From the NCBI RefSeq assembly GCF_002078875.1, contig NC_034414.1, positions 19,270,895-19,334,894 on the forward strand: a stretch of DNA of 64,000 bases, read 5' to 3'. The DNA is from Numida meleagris. Lineage: Eukaryota; Chordata; Aves; Galliformes; Numididae. A model generated the notes under the pieces. That model did not search any database. It worked only from the letters and a program-made list of their open reading frames with translations, and was not told the DNA's origin. A program made the translations under genes and the position numbers. Positions 25,852 through 39,629 of the stretch are shown here, one piece after another; within the stretch, counting starts at the first letter, position 1; each line of letters begins with the position of its first letter.

Positions 25852-28800
25852 GACCAAGCTTGAAATAAAAAATGCCTCAGTTTGAACTGAGGAGAAACGA
25901 TTGTCAGAACACGGGCAATCAGTCAGGGCAGTGCATGCTGACAAACCCCAAAAAACTATGCATAGTTGGCCAGGAGAGCTGCAATTAAACATGTACCACC
26001 TTCCTCACATTCTTTTGTAATTAAATTTTATTCATTCTTGCAGTGAGTAAGCATTAAAAGAGTAACAAATGGGCAGAATACTTACCTTTCACCTGTTAAA
26101 ATGAGTATATGGACAGCACTGTGGAAACCCTGCAATGCCCTTCTTTCCCCCCCACTTCCTTATCAATGAAATATTTAGATCATGAATGAGTTCCAAAAAG
26201 TAACAAGTCGGATTCTAGTTCACCTGATTAACCATTGCCTCTAGGCTGAAGAAGAAACATGATGAGAAAAGGGATTGTTTCTACTTTTTATCAACAGAGT
26301 CTTATAGCATAGACAGAACAGAGTAGGTAACCAGAACTGTTAAACTCTCCTTCAGTATTTGATCTGTTCAAAAAATCAAGAGTGAAAAATTTTCAGGTCT
26401 AAGGTACATTAGAACACACGTGAGATTTCTGTACAGACAAAGCTGTGGGACACTGCATACAAATACTGATGTCCGCAAAAATGCAGGTATTTCCCCTCAT
26501 GCTTGCTAAGTACACACACGCACATGAGAGACTGTTTCCTAAGCGTGCCAGGGACCATTGAGGAGCAGAGCATCGAGGGCCTGCAGCGCAAGCCTTAGCC
26601 ATACCAATGCTAAACGTGCTGTAAGAAATTCCCACTTTGGATGTACTTCAGTGAATAGTAAACAAACAAACAAACAAAATACAATATAACAGAATTGTTC
26701 TTTAGGTGGATGTCACTGGGGGCAAATGCTAATTAGACCATGAAGCGCAACTTTTCATTTTCTCACTTGGAAACACCTAATGCATGATTCCACTGACCTG
26801 GAAGGATGTATTTAAAACAAAACTGGCATATTGCCCTGAGATCATGTAGCATGTATGCAATGATTTGAAACCTACTGAAACATATTTGAGTCGTGTTACT
26901 GATATGGAATCCATAGATAAAGATGGAAACTGCTGTGACCAATGTTAAGCAGAGAGACCAAAGGGGTGTCTCCTCTGAGACAGTCACTAGTCCCCTGCTG
27001 AGTTGTGGGTTGATTTTTTTGAGGTGGATTTTTAGTGAGAAATCAGGATTATCCAACAAAACAGCCAAGCTAATTCGCTGTATTTGCTTTTACAGAAGAT
27101 ATTTACTGTAGTTTCTCTTACTGTATACTGTAAGCCCACATGGGATCTGATGAGCCTCTTTGCATTGTTTTTTTTGACTGGGTTTCTGCTAATTCAGCTG
27201 TGCAGTACCTCTTGACGCTTGACAAAACACATGAATTACTACGTCAAGTTAACAATGACAACTTGAAAATGCCAATAATTTGGGGAACAACTTGTCAGGG
27301 GTGAATGTTAGCTACATAAAGGATTTTAGGATTTAAGGCCAAAATCCTGAGCCTACTCTGTTCCATGCACATTTGAGTACTTCAAAAGGAATAAAGAATG
27401 TAATTCTTGGACTGATGGATGCTTATCTGAGAAGACATTGAAAGGTATAGAGATGGCTTAGCCAACTCCTACACTACCTTCAGAGACTTTGGATGAATGA
27501 TTTGCTGAGGAGGAAATGAAAGGTTAAGAACATCTAGCAGACTCACTAACCATTATAAATTATTCCTATGGGTGCAAATTAAAGCACTCACTAGAATATT
27601 CTAACTTATACTGGAATGGGACTTTTACAGAGCCCAAACACTTCTTTTTCCAAGAACTCGGGACATGAGGGAGAGATTTTGGCCGTACTTGTATTTTGAG
27701 GCCAGTAATATCCAAGCAGGTATCATTTGTTTCAAACTAACTCTCCTTCAGTCAAGCTTTGTAGTGTAACAACTGGGGCAATTTAAAATTATGTCATGTT
27801 AGTCAGCTATGTCCGAGAATCATCTGGCATCTTGGTGGCACGTCACCACTTGGACATACAAGCGACTGCATGTTAGCATGTGTTTCCTATAATATGTGTC
27901 TATATGGAAAAAATGTATTCCGTGGTTCACTAGATGTGTGAACATCTTTAAACAAGGAACACCCTTGACTCAACAACTCTTTATGATGAATTTCAAGGAA
28001 ACACACTATTCCATTCTTCCTTTATGTTTTGTCATGAAAAAAAAAAAAAAAGATTACTGGGATGTTATCTTGCTTACATAATTGCTTCTTCAACCGATAG
28101 ACTTTTTTTCTCTCTACTATTCTGTCCTGCTAGGCAGAATCTTACTCAAGAGCATAATGCATGAAAAAGAACCTGCCTGTTGGAACATGAAATAGTACAC
28201 TCAAAAGTGCTAAAGAAACTATGAGCTTCCAATACATTTTGACTTTCCATTTCCTGGGTGATTTTTTATATTATTCTATCAAACAATGAGTGGCAGGTCA
28301 GCAAATGGTGATCAGCTGGTCATCTGCCAAGAAGGATCTTTCCATTCTGGCCTTCAGTGTAGACTTGGCACTAGTGTATTTCCTGTCACTGGGGAATGTC
28401 CCGTCTCTCCTTCAGGTACGTATGTTTTGATGCCTAAAAGCCCAGTTTCACAAATCAGCCACTGTCAGCAAACACATCGGTTGCACAACAGTGCTAAAAA
28501 ATTCTGAGAAACGCAGTCTGCCTCTAAAAATAAATAGTTGTTGTCAAGTTTTCAGACAGCAAAAGGAGAACCTAAGTATTCCCAACAAATTCAACAAATC
28601 TGAAGACAGACTGATACTTTCTTTTCACAATAACAAAGAAGCCATTGCACGTCCACTCAAAGAAAATAAGTTCAGCCCCTCATCTGGCCTCCCCCTGCTC
28701 TAGACAGGCAGCAAAGCAGCAACCAATATCACCAGGGTGAAAAGTGTCAAAACCAGACAGTTTTGTATTACCTGACTGGGCACAGACACAGGAGAACTTA

Positions 28801-31800
28801 ACTCAGTTCTATCCACAGTTGCAGATTCCCATGTGACAGCAAACGAACTTATGCCTCGGTTCTCCATAAAGATAAGAACAGAACACTTTTAAGCTGTCTC
28901 TCATTCCTCTGTTTAGACAAGAAGATAAATTAGGAGACATTTATCTCTCAGTACATATAATTTTAGCCCCAAAAGGCAGCTCTTTGGCATTCTGGTGTAA
29001 CAGAATTACTAATAACCAGTTTAGGAAAACAACACCTCCATGTGGCCACTCTCGACATGCCACGGTTGAAAAGGGAGGTTACCAAAGCTACCGTATTTCC
29101 TGATGACTCCTTATGAGCAGAGAAACTGTGTATAAGTTAAAATCCTCCTTTCCTGTCTCTTCCCCCTTGAAATAATTGAAGAAGCAGTATATGGCAGCTA
29201 CAGTGATTTCCTTATGGTGTCTATAGAACTACTTCACTTAGTAGACAATACATTGTCGCCATGTACCAAAGGGTAAACACAAGGCAGATCCAAGATGGTA
29301 ATTAATCTGCCCCCTTCCTTTTCTGCTCCCAGCCTCAAGGCTGAGTGTGACCTCCAGACCTTGTTGTGCTTTGCTCCCGCTTGCTGTGCCTGTCTAATTT
29401 GTGTCCCATTCTGACAGGTCCCCATCAGCGGCTCCTGAACAGCTTTCAAATGACAGCTTTCTATGTTCAATCATACACTGTCATTACACCAATTTGTCAT
29501 GGAGTCTATGAATGAACCAGTTTCACGCACAGTCTGAATAGCATGATATACAGCCATCTGCTTTGGAAAATCAATTGTACAGATCAAAGCTTGTGAAATC
29601 TAGATCAAGTGCTCCAGGTACAGGAGAAAATCTCACTGACGTAATATTGTTTGTCATGGCTTTATTGTTATGGGCTACATATGCTAGCTCCACAGGATGT
29701 TTGGGGGGCAGCTCAGAATGGACAGGAATAAAGATCTTGGCATTCAAGCCTTTTTATGACTACATCTTAACCAATCCCTTAAGACAGTAAAGAGCATTCT
29801 TTTCTCCTGATCTAGACAGTACATCCAGATTAACTAACACCATCGCTATTTTGAATTAGAAGCATTTCTCAGTAGTTTAGCAAATAAGTAACACCTACAA
29901 ATTAAGCTGATTTCAGACTCCACCTTATTCATGTTCTCCCTGGGATGTCAAAGGGTAATAATGACCGACGGTGTCTTTTTTTAGCTAGAAAAGTGTTCAG
30001 AGCACAAGGAGGTTCTGGCAATACACACTGTCACGCTCAAGCTGCAGCACTTGGCTGGAAGTGCTAGTTCCGCCAAGTGCCAACCACTGTCCATCCTGAG
30101 CTTCCCCTGGGACAGAGATGCTGCGGGCTGAGGGGGCTCCTCTGCATGCTCTGTGCCCAGGGGACTTGTGCCTCCTGGCGTTTTCCAACGCAGGATGTTG
30201 CCATCTGCCTGCCTCAAATCCCCTAAAACGTCGGCTGAGGGATTCTGAGTTGTTCCTCTCTTCCTGTCCTAGATTGCTGTGATATAAATAGCAGCCAGGT
30301 GTTAATTAATTCCCATATGCACGCCTGTGTGTGAGCACCATGGGCTTTACCCGTATGCGCTTCTAAGGGCAAACATTTGTCAGTTACTCCTGGAAGAGCC
30401 GTTCTCACACAGATAAGGAGCCAGATGCTTAATTAATGAGACTGCTTTCTGCCTCAGACAAAGCCTGCTACACTCGTGGTAAACTCAGAAGGCTCTGCTT
30501 TGCTGCTCACAAGCAGCTTACACACGCACACATGTGCCTTGGGAGCCCAGCAGCAGCTTGCCTAGCAGGGACCACTTACCTGAGGGTCTCGCCGACCAGG
30601 CAAACCCGCACTAGAGCTATGGAGGCACTGCACGGAGGTTGCAGTACTCTGGGTATTTGTGGTATAAGTGAACTCAAAATAGCTGAGGCTCAAAGAGCAC
30701 TCTGGAGACCTTCCAGTGCAATCCCGTACCCCCAGTTAAGTGTTACACATCTTGGGTTTTTTTTAGATTAAGGAAGATGTAATCTTTGATGGCTGGTAGT
30801 TAAAAATCACAAATGTTGTCCCTAATTTCCACACTTTGGAAGAAATAGCATTGACCTTTTTTCCTTGGACTGAGAAGCCCGTTGAGAAACAGGCTTTCAA
30901 ACTCTGTATGGACCTGACCTGGGGCATGAAAGGTAATGATGCCTTCCTCCGTGCTAGCCCAGGTCATCCGTACTCGCACTCCGCTGCACTCAAGCTAATT
31001 AACCTGGCTAAGAGGCAGTCATTAGCCTGGATACAGTGCTGGGTTAATACAGTTACACCACCTTCAGGATTTAAACTGGTCCCTGATAATGTTGCTCCTC
31101 CAGGTTGGAAAGGTGCACCTGAGGCTCAGCCAGCACCTCTCAGAGGGTGCTGCACCATGCCCACTTGCCCCAAGATCCTCCTGCAGGCACAGGCAGCCTT
31201 AGGCTGACATGCAGTAGGGGCCAGACATGCTGCGTGGACAGCAGGAAGTGCATCAGAAGCTGAGCTGTGCATGTGACTCATTTACCTGTGATCTCTGCCA
31301 CAGCCGCCATAAGAAAGCAAATCTCCAAGATCCAAGGTGAATAACAGGAGGAAAGTGCAACAAACAGCTGGAAAGGCAAACACTGGGTCTCCTGCCTTGG
31401 GGCAGACACAGTCCGTGGGCCTGCAAGCCATGCAGTGTGCCTGTAGGAGGCCATCAGTAGACAGGAGGTGCATTTATTCGTAGGTTTGAAGCACAGACTT
31501 GGCGGTAGGGCTAAAAGAGATTAACCTGGGGTGGAGGTACAGGGACAAATGACTGCATCAACATTTCTGGCAAGCTCCAGGAGATTTCACTGTTACCCTC
31601 TCTAAGCCTTCTAGTATGAGACTGGCCATCATCTCATCCACAGATTCTATACTTGGGTACATCACCGATTATTCTTGTAATGCCAAAGGGATGATTGATT
31701 AAATTATTAAATGGATTAAATTAAATTTGCCTCAAATTACCCACTCCAGAAGCACTGCCTGCTGCCTTCTTATTGGGGGATGTAAGAAGAAAAAGCTCAA

Positions 31801-31871
31801 GATGGAGCTCCAGGACCCTGATTTTGTAATGGCAGCTGCATCCTTCCCCCCTACCCAGCAGACAGGTAACC

Positions 31872-31905
31872 CATGCTGGTTACCAGCATGATGGTTACCA
31901 CCATC
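31872..31905. repeat. Two adjoining short inverted repeats
   Basis: CATGCTGG and its complement CCAGCATG flank TTA (31872-31890). Immediately after, GATGGT and ACCATC flank TACC (31890-31905). Intronic; function unknown. Confidence 0.75.
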
Positions 31906-32645
31906 AACAACCAACACAACAAACCTGCAGCTACGAAAATCAACACCACAAAATGCACTAACTATTATTGAGAGTGATATAGAAGAGGTTCGGTAACTTT
32001 GAAAGCAAAACCAGTGAAGCAGCAGAAGTTCAAACCAGATATGTATTTGTATGCATCCAAAGAAACCTTTTACTCCATACTAAACAGAACCGTACTGAAA
32101 CACACGGACCTGGCAAAAACTTCTCAAACGGCCGTCGTCACAGAGTACTTTGGTGAATCTTCAGTGTCTACTGAGTGGGATAGAGGAGTATTATTAAAAA
32201 GATGACACGGAAGCCACAAAGGGCCAGAAATAACAGAATAACAAGAGAAAGTGTAGGTATTAGTCCACATTCAAATGGTAAAAGAGAAAGTTAAAAGTTG
32301 CTGTGGAAATGCAGGACAGTGTTGTGGAATTAAAACACACCAATACAACAGAAACAGCAGCAAAAATCTACTAAATAAATCTGCTGCAAAAAGGAGATGG
32401 TGTCTAAAATTAAGTAATGAAGCATGTACACAAGCACACACAACTATATATGGATAGAAAAGTTTAAATACCTACAGTAATAGACTAGTGTTTAACTCAT
32501 GTTTTGAGAAAATAGCAATAAAGGCTACAGAGCAGAAAGCAGCCTGGAAAAACTATTGATCTTCAACTTGGTGGTTATATTAAAAAAAAATATCAAGGAA
32601 AAGATCCGTTGCAGTCACACTTAAATGTTTTGATTTTGTCAGCAA

Positions 32646-32667
32646 TTTTTTTTTTTAAAAAAAAAAA
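32646..32667. repeat. T11A11 self-complementary homopolymer junction
   Basis: Eleven T followed directly by eleven A, a perfect palindrome of rigid DNA of the kind known to disfavour nucleosomes. No adjacent element identified. Confidence 0.85.
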
Positions 32668-35600
32668 GCAAAAGCAGGGCAAATATTGCTTTGGTCAACC
32701 CCAAATGTTTCCTTTATACACAGTGATGTGTTTTCCTTTCTAGCAGAGTCTCCAACTAGTTCATTTTAGTTTTCTTTTTTTATTGCCTTTTTTTCAGTTG
32801 AAAAATAAGTGTGAAATGGAAATGGAAAGAGCAAATACTTCAAAAGCTGGAACCAAGCATTTGTATTTGAAACACAAAAACTAAATACTTTAAATCTTTT
32901 TATTCCCTTTGTACCTTCCTTTCTTTTAAGCATTACAATGAATTTGATTTCTCAGGTATTTCAGTGAACCTGAAATACCATGTTTTTGTGAATTTCATGC
33001 CAGTCTCCCAAGGAACCTGTAGTTAGCAGGAGTGTTCCTTAATTATTCTGTGTTTGGGTTCTTTTTTGACCTTCCTTGTAAGGGTCCTCGATTTCTATAT
33101 AAATGTTAGAAAATACGGTCTTTGAATCTCATCTGTTATCTTTCCCAAGCACTGCGACATGTATTGCAGCTAATTGTCTTAAAGCTTTAAGTACACTGAG
33201 AGGCTTTGAAATTAATATAGAAGTAGGATTAAATATACAAGAGCACACTCATTTTTATTGCTTTCATGCCTCTGGAAATAGCATTTTAGCTTAACGAGCT
33301 GGAGGCTAAAAGTGTCAAACATTGTACTGACTTGGCAAAAGAGGAGCTTTCATTAGCAGATGGACAATAGCAGAGATGATGGATTTGACAGATCCATCCA
33401 GCGTTTTCAAGAACTCATTGAATTAATTGTTCTAAATAGTGGGTATTGCAACACGTTGGGCTAGGGAAGGGAATTAAATCACACAGAATGAAAAGTTATT
33501 AAATGAGAAGGCAGTGAAGACAAAGGTCCACTTGTTAGCGCTGCACCGAGAAGGAGCACTCCGGCAAAGCACGGGCCCAGCCTTGCTTCTGCATACAGTG
33601 AGGAGGGGTCACAGCCAAGCCCTGGAGTTCACAGTCCTGAAGCCTTCTTCAAACTGTTTAACTGAAGCTATAGATTGGCTAAAACCAAGCATACCGTGAA
33701 GATCCATAGACTTGTCCCTCATGCATACACACAACTGTAACCCCTGGCCAATGTGGTAAATCCTGGCAGGTTCACACCTGGACACAAATGAGGCCCCACG
33801 GTGTCAGCACACAGGGTATCATGGTCTAAAAGCGTATCTGCACTTTTGTGGGAACCTATACGCACTTATTTTGTCCATGCCTCATCTCTTACAAAAGCAC
33901 TCTTGCTGAACAGTTTTATATTCTCATTTCCTTCTTCCTGGTACAACTAAGGAAGTTGTTGAAACTCGAATACCAGTGCACAACAGAAGGAACAAAAGCA
34001 GTACTAGCTATTTAAAGTCTTCTAAAACTGTTCTTCATTGCCCATGTCATAAGGTGTAAGCTATAAAATGCACTATTTCACAACTTAAGCCAAGAAATGG
34101 ATGACTCATGTCAAAATTAGCTCTATGAATGTCAAGCTGGGAAAGCAGGGACTGAAAAATGTGAGGTCTTCAACGTGATGTTAAAATCTCTGATTTCCAG
34201 GAATACTGAGGAGAGTGTTTCTAACAACAGCACATCAGGAAATATCAGGCTTCAGCTGAGATTTCACTGCCTACTTAATGTTGGCATGCAGAGACTACTG
34301 GTCACAGGTGATTGCTGGAAGGAATGGATATCTATGCAGGTGGAACAGAAAAGAGTTTTTATAACAATATTTTTAATGGAAAAACTGTGACCCTTCAAAT
34401 ACTGCTCATGTATTTACAGTTCTTAGCAGTCCTGGTTGGGATCGTCAAGGGGAAATGGAAAGATGAAGAAGAAAATTAAATGAAGTAACTTGCTAGCGTA
34501 GAAATACAGTACTTCTTCACAAGCGGAATTCTTAGTGCACTTGCTCTTATACATCTGCACATATGTTCACGAGGAGGGTGTATGTATGTATTTGTTCATC
34601 TCATGGAAGGCTACAATGAGCTGAGACTCAGTTTGAAAACCCTAGACATTTTTAAGGAACAAGCTTTGTATATCTGATCCAATTCTCTAATCCGCTTCTC
34701 CCAAAAAGTTTAAAATGATTAAACCCTATAGACTTTTTAAGAAACATTTTAGCATTTGTGCCTTGTGTCTAGAAGATGACTTCTCTTTGAAAATGTAACT
34801 CAGGGCCAAACCAAAGACTGGGGTCATAACAACTACCGTGTCATCAGATTCGTATTAAGGAACACATGTTATCTTCTATAGAGCCTCATTCTATTTCACT
34901 GGAATTGATGAGAGATTTGCAATCGACAACAGTGAGATGATGTCAGAGCCACAGCTGATACGTCTGATTAATAGGCTATGGCCACTCCATCTGTCCCACA
35001 AAATGTCTGAGAAAGAGTATAGGATAAAACATCTCCATCCTGAGTTGGTACTGCTCAAATCCTGCATAAAAATAACAGTGAGAGCACTTGGAGGATTTAA
35101 TCCTCTGAAGTATCCAAACATTTGTGCCAGCACATTTCATCACGTTTCCATTTTGAGTTTTGTGGGTAAATTACAGAGTAAAAATTCAAATGACAAGAAA
35201 ACTGTGGGTGTGCTTGTGTACACATAGTGGCAGATCCTGCACGCCCACTCTCCTACGTAGGTGCCTGAACCCTACCAAGAAACGCAAAGCTAGTTTTCCT
35301 GACTCAGGGAGGTGTGTCCCGTTGTCTCCAGGCTAGGTGTATAATACAGGTTGGCAGTCTCCCTTTCGGGCTTTGTGTTGACAATCCAGCAAATGGCTTC
35401 AGGGCTCCTACTCCAAAACCACCACAGCCACACGACTGAAACACTAATCCAGTATAATAAATTCATTCTCAAGGTTCAAATTTGCTCAAAAACTGTTGAC
35501 AGGCAACTCGCATACACAAGGCTGGACGCTGGGTAAGGTATTTACTCTTTGGGCCTCCCGTGTTAACTGTATGTTGAACTGACAAACAATCATCTTCTCA

Positions 35601-36638
35601 TAGCTAGATGAAAACACGTATAAAATCCATACAGTATGTTGTGGCTAATTTTGAAGAAAATAAATTGAATCGTGATAAAAGAATAAAGAGAATCATGATA
35701 AACTGAATTATGGAATCATCTGATCTGGACTGAATTCACATTGTGTGGTGGTGAGGTGTGGCAGACAGACTGTATACCTGCCTGTGGAACTGTAGCTTCA
35801 GAGACAGTGAAACCTGGGCTAAAGAGAAAGCGTCTGTAGGAAAGAGAAGAAGCAGTCAAGCTGTGAGAGGAGGAACAGACCACCACTCAGTTGTTTTTTT
35901 TCCCTGTTAACTGAGTTAACAATAAAGGCAAACCTAAAGAGAGGGATCTCTGTAGCTTGCACACACCGCATTTGTGACTCCAAACAGAATGGGAACTCTG
36001 CCTCCAAGCCATTGCATATTACATAAACACCATTTATAATAAGCGTACATAAAATTGTGAAGCACTTACATCTGTTTCACTAATCAAATCATGATGCTAA
36101 GCAATCACCCAGAGACTCCTGTATTTGCAAACACCGTGATGTTTGCAGCGTCCTGCCCCCCCTTCACTACATTTATTCTGTAGCAGGGTCTGTACCCACA
36201 CGCACATGCACACCTGCCAGGCACCTGTGTACCACATGCCCATAAAGATAACATCTCTGCTACTTACACCAACCTGCCCTGGACTGTTCTCTGGCACTAT
36301 GACCAAACGGAATGAGGAGCCCACATCTGTGTTAGCAGCCTCTCTGAAATAAGGGGATGGCACCCAAATGCCCATAGTGGGATGAGCTGCTGCCCAGGCA
36401 GTTCCCGGCCATGCCGAGGACCCAGGCGGGCTACCCACCCGTAGGGCTGAGCTTAGCACCCAGACACCTGCAGCATCCCTAATTTATAGCCATAGATGCA
36501 GTGACAGTGTCTCCTAGTGGCTGCATTCTTAAAGCAATACATTCAAACCCAAACTTCACGCCTCAAACTCACACTCTTCAAAAGCACACAAAATACAAAA
36601 CTGTCGCTAGATTTTTAGAGCGCTAAAATACCATCACT

Positions 36639-36838
36639 CATAGAATCATAGAATATCCCAAGCTGGAAGGGGCCCACAGGGGTCACTGATTCCAACTCCT
36701 GGCTCCACATAGGACTACCCAAAAATCAGACCCTACGTCCACACCGTCCTTGAACTCCAGCAGCTCTGGTGAGCCTGTTCTTTGCCCACCACTCCCTGCT
36801 GAAGAACCTTTTCCTGATATCCAAACTGACCCTCCCCT
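36639..36838 (-). mobile_element. CR1 LINE 3' fragment, minus orientation
   Basis: Begins with CATAGAATCATAGAAT (terminal octamers reversed), then segments typical of the CR1 tail: AAGCTGGAAGGGGCCCACAG, TCCAACTCCTGGCTCCACAT and GAAGAACCTTTTCCTGATAT. It is the reverse of the 7064-7303 copy in content and is truncated. Confidence 0.93.
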
Positions 36839-39159
36839 TTTTACCCACTAGAGTGGGTAACAAGGAAATAGCTTTATCACTCAAGGTTCAGTATCTGATG
36901 ATTAAATCACAGGGTGATTTAACATCTAAAATCTCTCTCTGGGTTATGCAAATATGTTTAAAAAAAAAAAAACTGTAGCAATGCACTGCATTATTTCCTT
37001 TTGAAACAGCAACACTGAAGAGAGAGGTGAGAGCCATAACTCAGGGGGAAGCAAGGTGTGTAGGCAGCGTCCATCTCGTTTAACCTTTACATCTTAGATC
37101 CTGTAAAAGCAAAGGAAAGGCTAAAAAGCTCTGCCACCTTCAGGCGGAACCAGTCAGCCTCCAGAGGTTCTACCTGAGCAATGTGCAATGGACAATGTGA
37201 ACAGACGTTGCTGGGTCTCTGGACTGCACTGAGGACTCAGGGAAGGTGATCGTGGCAGACGGGGATGCTTAGACAAAGAGCATGAACACAAGCAACTCCA
37301 AACAGCGCCAACAATTGCTTCCAGCCCTTCTTCCCTGAACCTTCTAGCACCACCTAAACACCCAAAATCCATCCCGGTAATGAGATTGGTACCAGGGCAT
37401 TTTGTGATAGGAGGACCTCTCAGTCAAGGTAAGCGCGTTCCTCAGTGAGGCAAAGCGCCAGCAGCTGGAACTGCAGCGAGGTAGACCCGCAGCCCCACAG
37501 ACCTGACCTTGCCACGTCAGGGGATGTTCCCTTTCTCATTTTCAGGTGATTGTAATTTCCCATTGTCCACATTTTCTTTCTTGGAACAGGAAGTTTTGGA
37601 CGGCAAATTTCCATACAGGGGTAACTTTATGTAAACCACACTGTTAGAGGAGAAAATAACACACTGCAAAACTGACTGCGGTTGGAGTTGGTCTATCCCA
37701 ACAAAACAGCAACTGTACTTACTACCAACCGCAACTAACACTGCCTGAGCACCACAGAGCCGCCAGATGCTGTTTGGGCACACACACAGCCCATCCCACC
37801 TCTCGCAGGGGTCTCTCCGTGTACCTGTGTGTGCCTGAGACACACCGCGCTGCGCGCAGCAATGGGCACTCTCTGCCACCTGTCTCTTTTCCACTGCACC
37901 GGCACCGATGGAAAGCCTTCCTCGAACAGCCCGGCTGGTCCCGAATTTGTTTCCCTGATGGTCCTTACGATGCCTGAGCTCGCCGGCCTTAATGCCAGTA
38001 TGTAAAGCTTATTTCTCTCCTCAGCTTCTCACCTGAGGGGGGGAAAGATGACAATTCAGGTTCTCAGCAGCACAAAGGGATTGACAAGAGACATACATCC
38101 CACTCCACTGGTTTCCCTCAGCTGCAATTGGGCACCAGTTGAAACACACCAGGTAAGAGCACTGGCCTGTCTTTGTCTCAGTGAGTTTCCTAAAAAGTTT
38201 GAAAACAAGGACTAAACTTTGTGTTCCTTTCGTCACGCTGACCATTTAGCTCTGTCCGATAAGGACAGCAATATCACACATCTATGGAAGCCTCTCTAAT
38301 TCTGGTGCTCCCATCTCCTTTAGCCACCTGCTCAATCAGCTTCTCTAAAGTGCATTTCTCCTTCTGTACATGTTACCCCCTAGGGTGGCAGACCCCCTGC
38401 TGCAGCCCCCTCTCATCAGGTCTCTTCCCATTAAACCTTGACACAGCAAACCCCTGGCCCCATAGCCTCCCTCTTTGGGATGGAATGGCGGGCAGCTGGA
38501 GCGTGCCGAGCAGAGTGGGATCAGGTAAGGAAGCAGAAGGACACAGAGCCACAGCCATGGGATGCAGATTACTTCTGAACCTCTTCAGCAAAGCTCCAGC
38601 TCTGGGGCCTGTCCCGTTCTTGAAGAACCAGTGCTGGCACTCCCACGCTACCCTGCTCCAGGCTGGCCGCTCTGCAAGGAGCATGTCCCTTTGGCCGTGT
38701 AGGTGATGGGATACCTGTGTGCACACGCCCCAGCCATGTGCTGGTAAATCCCCTCCATCTCTGTGCCCAAGAGCCACACCAGCCATACAAACAGAACTTG
38801 CTCTTGCGCCCTGTCCTCAGAGAGTCCCATCCAGAGCAGATCACGCTGATACAACCTGACAACATCCAGGGATAAAGAGGAGGCTCACACCAGACACAGC
38901 CTAATGCTAGCCTGTATTAGAAGAGGGCAACCAGAGATCAGGGGAACCTTTTCTTTCCTTTCCCACTACCTGCAAAGCGAGCCAGCCCCAGCCCGTGCGA
39001 GGACCCCACAGCAGATCCTCGTGATCCCCTGTTGTGGGACAGACACGCAGGCAGGAACACGGACAGGGATGGGGACAGGTCTCTGTCAGGGCCGCTGTCC
39101 CACCGGGCTCTGTGCCTCCCCTCAAAGCCTCTTGTATAACCCTTAGCCCTTCCCAGCAT
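36839..39159. other. Intron 1 sequence next to the CpG island
   Basis: Unique sequence leading up to the CpG island, rising in GC content toward the right. The frames at 38284-38706 (plus) and 38373-38786 (minus) overlap one another and lack domains. Splice-proximal regulatory DNA is plausible but not demonstrable. Confidence 0.6.
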
Positions 39160-39612
39160 CTCCCTCGCTCGAGCTGCAACGCGTTTGGCACAAAGCTGCC
39201 GAATTGCAAAACTCCTGGAGAAGTTAGATCCGCGCTATGCCTTCCCCAGGGCCGGGCAGGGACAGCTCCTGGCTGGTCCCGAAGCGCGGGCCGCGGTTAT
39301 GGCGAGGAGGTGCCCCGCACCCCGCGTTCCTCGCGCCCGGCTCCCCAGGCAGCGCTCCGGCAGGTGCTCTACGCTCATTTGCCCTCCGGGGCTGAAAGAA
39401 AGAAGCGACGGGAGAAAAACCAAAACCTGCCCAGCGGCTCATACGTGAATTCCCTTTCCTCCTCTCCCTTCCGAACGCGGCTGTCCGCTCCTCGCTGCCC
39501 AGCGGCGGGGCCGAGGGTTAACAATGACACAGCCGACACGCGGCTGCCGCAGACGCACAATGCAGGACCACCGGCAACGCCGTCCCTCCCTCCACACCGG
39601 CGCTCCCCTCAC

Positions 39613-39629
39613 CCTTCCGTCGACGCCAT
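39613..39629 (-). CDS. SLC1A2: SLC1A2 first coding exon (17 coding bases, MASTEG...)
   Basis: On the minus strand an ATG at 39629 in a perfect Kozak context (ACCATGG) is followed by GCG TCG ACG GAA GG and then a strong splice donor GTGAGG at 39612. The five complete codons plus two bases encode MASTE and the start of Gly, the N-terminus of SLC1A2 (EAAT2, GLT-1), the main astroglial sodium-coupled glutamate transporter of the plasma membrane. In human SLC1A2 the first coding exon likewise ends after 17 bases. The site sits inside a CpG island and lies downstream of PAMR1 on the same strand, the order known in vertebrates. Without the splice the frame stops at once (TGA). All remaining coding exons must lie left of base 1. 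Confidence 0.87.

Larger units (their letters stand above)
23677..36638. other. Intronic sequence, no gene recognised
   Basis: About 13 kb of SLC1A2 intron without an identified transposon. It holds a 23-base A run (25829-25851), a (CAAA)n stretch near 26662, a T11A11 tract (32646-32667) and a pair of adjacent short palindromes (31872-31905). Frames are short and without domains. Confidence 0.65.
1..39612 (-). other. SLC1A2: SLC1A2 intron 1 (3' end beyond the window)
   Basis: Everything left of the exon 1 donor. A long first intron is normal for this gene in vertebrates. I looked for the second exon (expected to encode ANNMPKQVEVRMHDS and neighbouring residues) and found nothing like it, so the intron exceeds 39.6 kb. 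Apart from the repeats listed separately, it holds AT-rich unique sequence and short frames of 60-170 codons on both strands with no recognisable domain, consistent with chance. Enhancers are likely in so long an intron but cannot be picked out from one genome. Confidence 0.8.

Noticed and set aside
1..39612. Search for SLC1A2 exon 2 or an alternative first exon
   Set aside because: No minus-strand sequence encoding the next N-terminal residues or the first membrane segment was found.
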